In this document: positions 39,407 through 46,660 of the stretch, one piece after another
How the letters are laid out: each line of letters opens with the position of its first letter
How positions within the stretch are numbered: position 1 is the first letter of the stretch
Assembly (NCBI GenBank): GCA_030040895.1
Contig: JASHSJ010000013.1
Location: 1-57,413 of the forward strand
DNA length: 57,413 nt
Direction: 5' to 3'
Source: Microcaldota archaeon
GTDB taxonomy: Archaea; Micrarchaeota; Micrarchaeia; Micrarchaeales; Micrarchaeaceae
Position numbers and translations under genes: made by a program
Notes under the pieces: model-generated
Seen by the model: only the letters and a program-made list of their open reading frames with translations
Told to the model about the DNA's origin: nothing
Databases searched by the model: none

Positions 39407-41476
39407 GTGGCTGATCCTGTCATAGAGGCAATAAAGGCGCGCTTTGACGATTTCTATGAAAGATACTGCAGGGAATCCATCGACGAACTTGCTGTATCTT
39501 TTCCAACAAGGAGAAGCGTAAGCGTTAACTTTGCCGATCTTGCCAAATTCGACCCTGACCTCGCAAAGGAATTGCTCGACAAGCCTGACATAGTGCTGGA
39601 AGCGGCACAGGAATCATTGAAGGGGAAACTTGGCGACCTTGAGTTCGGGGATAATGAAGTTCATCCAAGATTCTTCAACCAGAACATAAACACCCCGCTC
39701 GTTCAGGACGTGGGCTCAGCGTTCGTTGGAAAGCTGGTGCGCCTTGACAGCTTGATAGTGAAAAGATCGGAGATAAGCCCAAAGGCAAGGCTTGACACTT
39801 ACAAGTGCACGTACTGTGGGGAGGTGTACAAATGGCGGGCTGGAAAGGACGAGATAACCGACATTTGCCAGAGATGCAGGAGGAGGACACTGAAACACTC
39901 AACCGAAGACTCGATATTCGTTAACCTGCAGAAGATCGCTGTGCAGGATCCGCTGGAAAAGCTCAGGGGCAGCGTGCCTACGTGGCAGCTCGAGGCTTTG
40001 CTTGAAGACGATCTCGTGAACACGGTTGTTCCCGGAGAGCTCATAGAGCTTACCGGGGTGCTCAGGATAAGGCCCAGGCGCAACATAAGGGGCAAGGTGG
40101 AGAAGAACGTATATTCTATGTTCCTGGAATGCGTATCGATAAAGCAGAAGCAGAAAGAATTTGCTGAGTTATCGATAAATGACGAGGAGGAAAGAGAAAT
40201 ACGCGAACTTGCAAAGGACCCACAGATATTTGATAAGATATGGAAGTCGATAGCGCCGTCAATATACGGCCACAATGAGATAAAGCAGGCAATAGCTCTC
40301 CAGCTGTTCGGCGGGACTCCGGGAAAGACGCTAATAGACGGCGGACCTATCAGGAGCGATATGCATATACTGCTCATAGGGGATCCAGGAAGTGCAAAAA
40401 CCAGGATATTGCAATCCGTGCAAAGATTGGTACCGAAGGGCATATACGTAAGCGGGAAATCAGTAACCGGAGGAGGTATGACGGCTGTGGCAGAGCGCGA
40501 CGAATTCTCTGAGGGCGGATGGACACTTAGGGCAGGGGCAATGGTACTCGGCAGTGGCGGCACCATCTCCATTGACGAATTCGACAAGATAAGCGATGAG
40601 GACAGGGCATCGCTCCACGAGGCCCTTGAATCCCAGACCATAAGCGTGGCGAAGGCTGGAATAGTGGCCACCTTCAGTGCAAAAACGGCTGTACTCGCAG
40701 CCGCCAACCCGAAGTTCGGCAGATTTGACCCGAATCAATATCCTGCAAGCCAGTTTGACATACCGACAACGCTCTTGTCAAGGTTCGACCTGATATTCCC
40801 AATAAGAGACACGATGAGCGTAGAAGACGACAGAAAGATAGCAAAGCACATATTGTTGCAGCATGAGGCCGCCGGTGCGAAGATCACAGACGCAAAGGAA
40901 TATGAACAGGTGGAAGCGCCGCCGCTCAACCCAGAACTCCTAAGGAAATACATCGCCTTTGCAAAGAAGAGCATAACCCCGGTGCTAAAGGACGATGCTG
41001 CAAAGAAAGTCCAGGAATATTATATAGGGCTGAGGCAGCTTGGACTGAAGCAGGGAACTACTCCGATAACGCCAAGGGACATAGAAGGAATAATAAGAAT
41101 GGCTGAAGCCAGTGCAAAGACAAGGCTATCTGGTACGGTTGAGCTCGTTGACGCTGAGCTTGCCATACAGCTCAAGGAATATATGCTAAAGACCTTAGCA
41201 GTTGATACAAGCGGGAGAAGGGACATTGACATAATACTTACGGACATGCCAAAGGAGAAGGTCAACAAGATAAACTCTATCCTTTCGATTGTCAGGAAGC
41301 TCAATGAAGAGAACAGTGGAAACGGCGCGCAGTACAGGCTGGTTATGGAGGAGGCAATGAAGCAGGAAATGGATGAGAACACAGTAAAGCGCTACATAGA
41401 TGATCTGGTAAGGAGCGGTGATCTCTACGCTCCAAGACCCGGACTGCTAAAGATAGCAACCCATGAAAACGAATGA
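39407..41476 (+). CDS. mcm: Replicative helicase MCM
   Basis: Hexameric 3'-5' helicase that unwinds DNA at the fork. The N-terminal part has a zinc motif (CTYC at about 134-137 and CQRC about 20 residues on) and the beta-hairpin region. The AAA+ core has Walker A GDPGSAKT at about 325-332, Walker B TISIDEFDK at about 386-394, sensor 1 AAANPKFGRFD and the arginine finger LLSRFDLIF. The C-terminal winged helix is at about 600-689. Start GTG 39407. Length of 689 aa is standard for archaea. Single copy in the window. Confidence 0.97.
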   Translation: MADPVIEAIKARFDDFYERYCRESIDELAVSFPTRRSVSVNFADLAKFDPDLAKELLDKPDIVLEAAQESLKGKLGDLEFGDNEVHPRFFNQNINTPLVQDVGSAFVGKLVRLDSLIVKRSEISPKARLDTYKCTYCGEVYKWRAGKDEITDICQRCRRRTLKHSTEDSIFVNLQKIAVQDPLEKLRGSVPTWQLEALLEDDLVNTVVPGELIELTGVLRIRPRRNIRGKVEKNVYSMFLECVSIKQKQKEFAELSINDEEEREIRELAKDPQIFDKIWKSIAPSIYGHNEIKQAIALQLFGGTPGKTLIDGGPIRSDMHILLIGDPGSAKTRILQSVQRLVPKGIYVSGKSVTGGGMTAVAERDEFSEGGWTLRAGAMVLGSGGTISIDEFDKISDEDRASLHEALESQTISVAKAGIVATFSAKTAVLAAANPKFGRFDPNQYPASQFDIPTTLLSRFDLIFPIRDTMSVEDDRKIAKHILLQHEAAGAKITDAKEYEQVEAPPLNPELLRKYIAFAKKSITPVLKDDAAKKVQEYYIGLRQLGLKQGTTPITPRDIEGIIRMAEASAKTRLSGTVELVDAELAIQLKEYMLKTLAVDTSGRRDIDIILTDMPKEKVNKINSILSIVRKLNEENSGNGAQYRLVMEEAMKQEMDENTVKRYIDDLVRSGDLYAPRPGLLKIATHENE

Positions 41477-42286
41477 TCAGCCAGAATCCTTCAGGGCTTT
41501 ATAATCTGAGGCATTCATCTCCCATGAAAGAGTTCCGACTATTTCTTTCATGTGTTCCAGCCTGCTGGCCTTTGGTATTGGAATGGCCCTTTTCATTAGA
41601 TATTGGAGTGCAACCTGGATTGGAGGCTTTTTCCTCTGCTCAGATACTCTAACTACTTCACGAATTTCTGATACTCTCCCATTTTCAATTGGAGTGTAGG
41701 CTATAACGCCTATCTTGTTCTTATCGCAGAAATCAAGGATCCTATCTTCTGGACTTCTCTCAAGCAAACTATAGTGAATCTGATTGGCGACAATAGTGTG
41801 ACGCTTAGTCTCAGTCATTGCCTTCTCCATATCGCTTATGGAGAAGTTGCTAACTCCTATGTTGTTTATTATTCCAGAATCTGCAAGTGTTTCCATCGCA
41901 CCCATTATCTCGCCCATGTTCATACCCGGAGTAGGCCAGTGCAGAAGATAAAGATCTATGTACTGGCAATTGAGCCTCTTCAGGCTGTTCTTGGCTGAGT
42001 TTATCAGCTTATCCCTGGCAAAATGATACGGAGATACCTTCGTTATGATGAAAAGCTCGTCTCTGCCGAATTCCTTTATTGCATTCCCTACAAGCGTTTC
42101 GGCCCTTCCCATGCCATAAACCTCTGCAGTGTCGATCACGTTGATGTCATTCTCGATAGCATACTTGATGCACTTCATTTCCTCCTTTTCGGCACCGGAT
42201 CCACCAAAACCTAGCTTTCCTCCGCCCATCGACCATGTGCCTATTCCAATGGGGGAGACTTTCTTTCCCCCGATCGCAGTCATCAT
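41477..42286 (-). CDS. Aldo/keto reductase
   Basis: NADPH-dependent reductase with a TIM barrel. Starting at ATG 42286, the catalytic tetrad is D52 and Y57 (DVIDTAEVYG), K83 (ITKVSP) and H116 (LLHWPTP). The cofactor-binding C-terminal part IPIPKASRLEHMKEI is present. An upstream GTG at 42334 extends the frame by 16 residues but would lie before the transcription start expected from the CTTTAAAG box at 42317. Stop abuts the mcm stop. Substrate unknown; sugar or aldehyde reduction is likely. Confidence 0.9.
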   Translation of the reverse strand: MMTAIGGKKVSPIGIGTWSMGGGKLGFGGSGAEKEEMKCIKYAIENDINVIDTAEVYGMGRAETLVGNAIKEFGRDELFIITKVSPYHFARDKLINSAKNSLKRLNCQYIDLYLLHWPTPGMNMGEIMGAMETLADSGIINNIGVSNFSISDMEKAMTETKRHTIVANQIHYSLLERSPEDRILDFCDKNKIGVIAYTPIENGRVSEIREVVRVSEQRKKPPIQVALQYLMKRAIPIPKASRLEHMKEIVGTLSWEMNASDYKALKDSG

Positions 42287-42316
42287 ATCTACGCAATTTA
42301 TGAATTCAATAAACTC

Positions 42317-42324
42317 CTTTAAAG
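42317..42324. promoter_or_regulatory. Palindromic TATA box shared by AKR and tRNA-Pro
   Basis: CTTTAAAG is its own reverse complement. Its centre is 34.5 bases from the aldo/keto reductase ATG (42286, minus) and 33.5 bases from the first base of tRNA-Pro (42354, plus). No better TATA-like box lies on either side, so one box seems to serve both directions. Confidence 0.55.
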
Positions 42325-42353
42325 CTTGTTGCACAAATCTTATTGCAAATTTT

Positions 42354-42426
42354 GGGGCTGTAAGCTAACCTGGCAGACTTCCGGCTTCGGGAGTCGGATA
42401 TCCGAGTTCAAATCTCGGCAGCCCCA
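42354..42426 (+). tRNA. tRNA-Pro (CGG)
   Basis: 73 nt. Acceptor GGGGCTG pairs perfectly with CAGCCCC. The anticodon stem CCGGC/GTCGG has one G-U pair and encloses loop TTCGGGA with anticodon CGG. The T arm is CCGAG-TTCAAAT-CTCGG and the discriminator is A. The D stem is weak: A10-U25, G11-C24, C12 opposite A23, U13-G22. No intron and no encoded CCA. Confidence 0.95.
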
Positions 42427-42556
42427 CTGTTCTATGTTCATCTGATTCTAATCGGCATGTATGTAAAATTTTGCGACGTAACTTACCTTTATCGAGGATT
42501 CCTCACAACCTTTTTATTCCTTTAGAAACAACAAACTACTACCTATTTGTGGTAAT

Positions 42557-43300
42557 ATGTTCGAGATTAAGATAGACAATGCTAGATACTGGAAGAGCTG
42601 CGTGGATTCGATAGTCAGCCTGGTTGAGGAAGGAACCTTCAACATAACAAAAGAAGGAATTACCCTTAAGGCGCTTGATCCATCTGTAATCAGCATGGTC
42701 CTGTTCTCTATTCCAAATAAGGCTTTCTCGAAGTATGATGTTGACAAACCAACTTCTGTTGGTTTGGACCTGACAAACTTTGCCAAGATGCTCTCTAGCG
42801 CAAGGCTGGAGGAGCAGCTCATAATGAAAGACAGCGGTAATAAACTAGCCATAGAGTTCGTCGGACCGCTCGGCAAGAGGAGATTCAAGCTTCCAATCCT
42901 TGACATAAAGAAAGAACCTGAGAAGGAACCAAAGGTAACTTTTGAATCAACGATTGACATCAGGGGGGATACGCTTAAAGAAATCCTCAAAGACACGAAC
43001 TTCCTTTCAGAGAATGTGGGCTTTAGGACTGAAAAGAACTCTTTCATGGTGGTGGCGAAAGGGGACGGCGGCGAGCTTGAGGAGGAATACGCAGGAAACA
43101 GTGAATCGATAAGAAAGCTTGATGTCACAAAGCCTTCTTCTGTCACCTTCAAGCTTGACTACCTTCAGAGGATAATCAGTGCATGCCCGCAGGATTCACA
43201 GATAAAGATGTCTTTCAAGACTGAAGAGCCTATGAGGGTTGATTACAAGATAGGAGATGCTGATGTGTCTTACTATCTTGCTCCGTACATAGAGAGCTAA
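42557..43300 (+). CDS. pcn: Sliding clamp PCNA
   Basis: Trimeric ring that tethers polymerases and repair enzymes to DNA. 247 aa with the two-domain clamp fold: MFEIKIDNARYWKSCVDSI starts domain 1, ALDPSVISMVLFSIP (about 39-53) is the conserved H/D-P-x-H-V region, LDLTNFAKML follows, and DVSYYLAPYIES ends with the APYI motif near the partner-binding C-terminus. The interdomain linker KKEPEKEPKV is normal. The DJ-1-like gene starts eight bases after the stop. Confidence 0.97.
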   Translation: MFEIKIDNARYWKSCVDSIVSLVEEGTFNITKEGITLKALDPSVISMVLFSIPNKAFSKYDVDKPTSVGLDLTNFAKMLSSARLEEQLIMKDSGNKLAIEFVGPLGKRRFKLPILDIKKEPEKEPKVTFESTIDIRGDTLKEILKDTNFLSENVGFRTEKNSFMVVAKGDGGELEEEYAGNSESIRKLDVTKPSSVTFKLDYLQRIISACPQDSQIKMSFKTEEPMRVDYKIGDADVSYYLAPYIES

Positions 43301-43308
43301 TTGATTAG

Positions 43309-43830
43309 ATGAGATTCGCCATATTCATACCTCCAAAGGACTTCAAGGATGAAAGCCTGTCAGCAATAAAGCTGGTCTTTGACCGATGGGGTGTGAGATA
43401 CAGCGTGGCTTCCTATGCTGCCAATGAATGCGTAGGGTATCATGGTGCCGTTTGCAGACCAGACATTAGCGCTCACAAGATCGACACAAATGACTTTGAT
43501 GGCATAGTCCTGGTGGATGGCCCAGGAATAGATGAGATGAGGCTTTATGAGTATAGGCCGCTTCTTGATGTCCTGCTCATTTTTAATCAGAAGGGCAAGT
43601 ACATAGGGGGCATTAACAACGCGATAAAAATAATAGCCAGGGCCAACATAGTGAGAGACAAGAAGATCGCATTGCCAAAAGACGAAGAGGCTAGGCGCTT
43701 GGTGCTCCTTTTCCATGGTGCCATATCCGACAAAGGCACTGAACTCTCGAACAATATCTTCACTATAAGGGATTCTGCTGGCCTTGAACAGCAGCTGCAG
43801 GAAATACTTCAGCAGTTCGGGGCCATCTGA
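43309..43830 (+). CDS. DJ-1/PfpI-like protein lacking the catalytic cysteine
   Basis: Class I glutamine-amidotransferase-like fold, 173 aa: RFAIFIPPKDFKDESLSAI (about 2-20), FDGIVLVDGPG (63-73), and YIGGINNAIKIIARANIVRDKKI (98-120). In active family members the elbow reads A-I-C-H/N-G; here it is GGINNA, so the nucleophile Cys is Asn. The two remaining cysteines (41, 49) are elsewhere. It lies between PCNA and the RNase P subunit, in one operon with gaps of eight and zero bases. Probably a binding protein rather than an enzyme. Confidence 0.75.
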   Translation: MRFAIFIPPKDFKDESLSAIKLVFDRWGVRYSVASYAANECVGYHGAVCRPDISAHKIDTNDFDGIVLVDGPGIDEMRLYEYRPLLDVLLIFNQKGKYIGGINNAIKIIARANIVRDKKIALPKDEEARRLVLLFHGAISDKGTELSNNIFTIRDSAGLEQQLQEILQQFGAI

Positions 43831-44175
43831 TTGATTGGTGTTCTAGTGGTCATAAGAGACAAGGGACTAGAAAGAAGAATAGCAACGGAAAGGATAGAAA
43901 TTCTTTTCGGGCTTGCAAAGGAGCAAGCAGGAAAAAGAGGCGGGTTATCTAAGAGGTACGTATCTTTGATGAGAAAGATGAGCTCTCACTATAAGGTCAG
44001 CATACCAAAAGAGATGAAGCTGGCAATCTGCAAAAGCTGTAATGACATCATAGTGCCCGGAATAAATGGAACTGTTAGGCTTGCTAGCACTCCAAAAAGG
44101 ATATTGTATATTTGCAGCAGATGCGGCAGCTCCAATTCACTTATCTATTCAAAATCTGCTCAGCCTCGGGCTTAA
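43831..44175 (+). CDS. rnp4: RNase P protein component 4 (Rpr2/Rpp21)
   Basis: Zinc-ribbon protein of the archaeal RNase P holoenzyme, which removes tRNA 5' leaders. IATERIEILFGLAKEQAG (about 17-34) and RYVSLMRKMSSHYKVSIPKE are the helical RNA-binding part; CKSC (67-70) and CSRC (94-97) hold the zinc. 114 aa is normal. Start TTG 43831 directly follows the previous stop. The 3' end overlaps the opposite-strand tyw1 by 35 bases. Confidence 0.92.
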   Translation: MIGVLVVIRDKGLERRIATERIEILFGLAKEQAGKRGGLSKRYVSLMRKMSSHYKVSIPKEMKLAICKSCNDIIVPGINGTVRLASTPKRILYICSRCGSSNSLIYSKSAQPRA

Positions 44176-45160
44176 TCTTAGAAAAGTCGATGATCCTGTT
44201 CTTGAATGACTCTTGATCTCTGCATAGCAGCACAATCCTACTTGGCTTGTGTTCCACAGTGTACATGTAACCTGACAGCTCTGCTAGCTTTTTCGCAAAC
44301 TCCCTTATTTCCTCATGATTTGGCATGCTTGACATATCCAGGTTTCTTGCTGGATTCCTTGAACCTCCGACAAATGAGAACCCTTTTACCTCAACGTAGT
44401 TTGGCCTGCCCCTCTTTATGAGATCGGCGTATCCTTCTGGGTTGTGCATATTCAGGCCCTTAACTAGCGTCATCCTGAGCACGGTTCTTGTACTGAGGCC
44501 TTTTATCACGTCCATGCATCTCAGGAATCTTTCCCATGCATTTGGTATTTTGGCTCTCGTGGTTCTCACGTATGTTTCTTCGTCCGGAGCCTGCATAGAT
44601 ACGTATAGCTGTGTTGGTAGGGGATCTAACTTCTCTATCGCCTCTGGAAGCGTTCCGTTGTGAACCAGAAATGTGCTTATGCCACGCTTATGAAAGCCTT
44701 CTATAAGCTTCCCCATCTTTGGATAGAACATCGGCTCACCAGTAAGGCTGAGCGCAACGTGCATCGGTTCTCTTGCCTCCTTCCATCTTCGTTTCTTCAA
44801 TTCAGTATCTGCTATGGCATTAAATCCGCTGATTAGCCTCTCTTGCTCCCTTATCATTCCGTCAATTATCTTTTCTGGATCTTCCCATTCCTGGACTGCG
44901 TTGAGCTCGTTCCACTTGAAACCGTGTTCTTCTGGTATCAGTCTCCAGCAGAAACTGCATCCAAGATCGCATCCGATTGCCGGAGTGGCCTGCATGCACC
45001 TCCAACTCCTTATTCCATAGAAAGTATACTTGTAACAAAGCGTCTGCCCACGAAGGCCATTTGCTGTATATTCGCACGTCTTGACAGCGGAATGTTCTCC
45101 GACAAAATGATATCCTTGTTTCTCCATCTTGTACTTAAGCTCATCCGGCATATTGGCCAT
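44141..45160 (-). CDS. taw1: 4-demethylwyosine synthase TYW1 (radical SAM)
   Basis: Makes the tricyclic base precursor at G37 of tRNA-Phe from m1G and pyruvate. The radical-SAM cluster motif CDLGCSFCW (C64, C68, C71 from this start) and two further cysteines for the second cluster (KTCEY and TLCYKY/RCMQ) are present. GYHFVGEHSAVKTC and YGIRSWRCMQATP match archaeal TYW1. ATG 45160 avoids overlap with the upstream HIT gene; a TTG at 45178 is possible. It shares a minus-strand transcript with the HIT gene. Confidence 0.93.
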   Translation of the reverse strand: MANMPDELKYKMEKQGYHFVGEHSAVKTCEYTANGLRGQTLCYKYTFYGIRSWRCMQATPAIGCDLGCSFCWRLIPEEHGFKWNELNAVQEWEDPEKIIDGMIREQERLISGFNAIADTELKKRRWKEAREPMHVALSLTGEPMFYPKMGKLIEGFHKRGISTFLVHNGTLPEAIEKLDPLPTQLYVSMQAPDEETYVRTTRAKIPNAWERFLRCMDVIKGLSTRTVLRMTLVKGLNMHNPEGYADLIKRGRPNYVEVKGFSFVGGSRNPARNLDMSSMPNHEEIREFAKKLAELSGYMYTVEHKPSRIVLLCRDQESFKNRIIDFSKIKPEAEQILNR

Positions 45161-45161
45161 T

Positions 45162-45590
45162 TCAAAACCTGCTATCAAACTTCAACAGCTTGACTAGTTC
45201 ATCCCTGAGCTCATTAGTTATAAGATGTTCGTGGTCGAATTTGAAAGTATCCATAGGATTGTGCGCGTACTTGTATCTCGGTATTACATGAATGTGGAAG
45301 TGCATTATGAACTGCCCTGCTATCTTGCCTATGTTGGTAACTACGTTTATACCGCCGTCAGGGTCTAGTCGCTCCTTTACGATTTGCGCCGCCTTCTTGG
45401 CGACTTCATAGGTATCATCGATGACGTCTTTTGGCGTATCCAGCATGTCCTGGTAGTGCTTCTTTGGTATGACAAGGAGATGGCCTCTTGATATTGGATA
45501 CTTATCAACTACCACGCGGCACTTGCTGTCTTCGTATATTATCCCGTGCTCCGACAGGTTCTTGTCGCTGCAGAATGAACAATCTTGCAT
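45162..45590 (-). CDS. HIT-family nucleotide-binding protein
   Basis: Histidine-triad nucleotidyl hydrolase or transferase, 142 aa. The catalytic HFHIHVIPR is at 97-105 (H97, H99, H101). RGHLLVIPKKHYQD (about 35-48) is the conserved nucleotide-binding strand. N-terminal CSFC (4-7) likely binds zinc, as in many HIT proteins. It could remove adenylate by-products from aminoacyl-AMP or similar molecules. Directly upstream of tyw1. Confidence 0.93.
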   Translation of the reverse strand: MQDCSFCSDKNLSEHGIIYEDSKCRVVVDKYPISRGHLLVIPKKHYQDMLDTPKDVIDDTYEVAKKAAQIVKERLDPDGGINVVTNIGKIAGQFIMHFHIHVIPRYKYAHNPMDTFKFDHEHLITNELRDELVKLLKFDSRF

Positions 45591-45634
45591 GGGACTAACT
45601 TCTGCCGCGTTTTTTAAATATCTTCTGTCTCTAG

Positions 45635-46492
45635 TTATGAGAGATCCAGTTCTACTTTTGCCCAGCCCTTAGACACGATGTAGTTGTAGATGTAGGACAT
45701 GAGTATCCCAGCTATGAATCCGACTATCAAATTTACTATGAATTTCACTATTATGCCTACTATGAATGCAGCTACTCCTATGCCTACTGCAAGAAGTCCG
45801 GCGCTAGCAAGCATAGATGAGATAAGAGGCACGGTTGCAAAGCGCGTGAGCAATACGCTACCAAGTATCAGAACTATTATCCCAATAATTATTGACTGCA
45901 CAAGGCCTGATACGGCTGAAACAACGCCCAGGACCTTTCCGTATGTCATTACGTCTATGTCCTTTATCGCCTTGCCGCTATAGCTGAATCTATAGCCGCC
46001 TATCTTTGATGCCACGAAGTTGTATATTACCGCGCCTATTACTGCGGCTACAAATCCTATTATCGCTGCTAGTATGGCACCTGCCACTAGCCCTATTATT
46101 AACCCGGCGATGCTAAGCCCTCCCGAAATGAACCCCGCTATGGCTCCGAATATCGCACCAAACAGGGCACCGAATAGGGCGGTGATCTTCCCAAGGGATA
46201 CGGGGCCGATGGACTTGAGGACGTTGTTCCTGTAGTCCCACTGCACTCCGCCAACGTTATCCGCAAAATAATTGTACAATACTATCGCTATGGCTGCGAT
46301 TATAAAACCGAACGCAAAGAAAAGTATCGGGAATATTATTATCGAGAGTATGCCGAATGCCGCTCCGCCAGCCACAGTAGCCCCCAGTGCGGCGACCATG
46401 CCAAAAATAAAGCCCAGTATTCCAACCATTATTGCATAAACAAGGGCCGTATTCCTAACGTATATGCGTTTTATTGTTTTCATAGCCATCAT
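45635..46492 (-). CDS. Membrane protein built from three repeated units
   Basis: 285 aa, almost entirely hydrophobic and Gly/Ala/Ile-rich, with about nine helices. Three units each end in a similar element: YNYFADNVGGVQWDY (73-87), YNFVASKIGGYRFSY (157-171) and YNYIVSKGWAKVELD (269-283). The first two are followed by a polar K-x-I-x-x-V-x-x-GK segment. So the protein arose by internal triplication, and the repeat spacing (84 and 112 residues) differs. Resembles archaeal DUF3566-like membrane proteins only vaguely; function unknown. It lies next to tRNA-Ile. Confidence 0.65.
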   Translation of the reverse strand: MMAMKTIKRIYVRNTALVYAIMVGILGFIFGMVAALGATVAGGAAFGILSIIIFPILFFAFGFIIAAIAIVLYNYFADNVGGVQWDYRNNVLKSIGPVSLGKITALFGALFGAIFGAIAGFISGGLSIAGLIIGLVAGAILAAIIGFVAAVIGAVIYNFVASKIGGYRFSYSGKAIKDIDVMTYGKVLGVVSAVSGLVQSIIIGIIVLILGSVLLTRFATVPLISSMLASAGLLAVGIGVAAFIVGIIVKFIVNLIVGFIAGILMSYIYNYIVSKGWAKVELDLS

Positions 46493-46536
46493 GATTCAAT
46501 ATCTGGAAAGAGCTAAAAGACTCACCGTAAATAATG

Positions 46537-46611
46537 TGGGCCCGGTGAGATTTGAACTCACGACCTACGGCTTATAAGACCGTCGCTCTAACCAGGCTGA
46601 GCTACGAGCCC
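46537..46611 (-). tRNA. tRNA-Ile (UAU)
   Basis: 75 nt on the minus strand. Acceptor GGGCTCG pairs with CGGGCCC (with one G-U). The D stem GCTC/GAGC is perfect, the T arm is GTGAG-TTCAAAT-CTCAC and the discriminator is A. The anticodon stem ACGGT/GCCGT encloses loop CTTATAA, so the anticodon is TAT and reads AUA. Most archaea instead read AUA with a CAU tRNA carrying agmatidine. No intron and no encoded CCA. Confidence 0.95.
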
Positions 46612-46660
46612 ACCTCAATAATTTATGATAGCTCATTTATATTGCTTGAGGCGTGCAGGC

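Noticed and set aside
39799-40707. 302-aa minus-strand ORF opposite mcm
   Set aside because: It mirrors the MCM AAA+ core and has no recognisable domain; mcm is certain.
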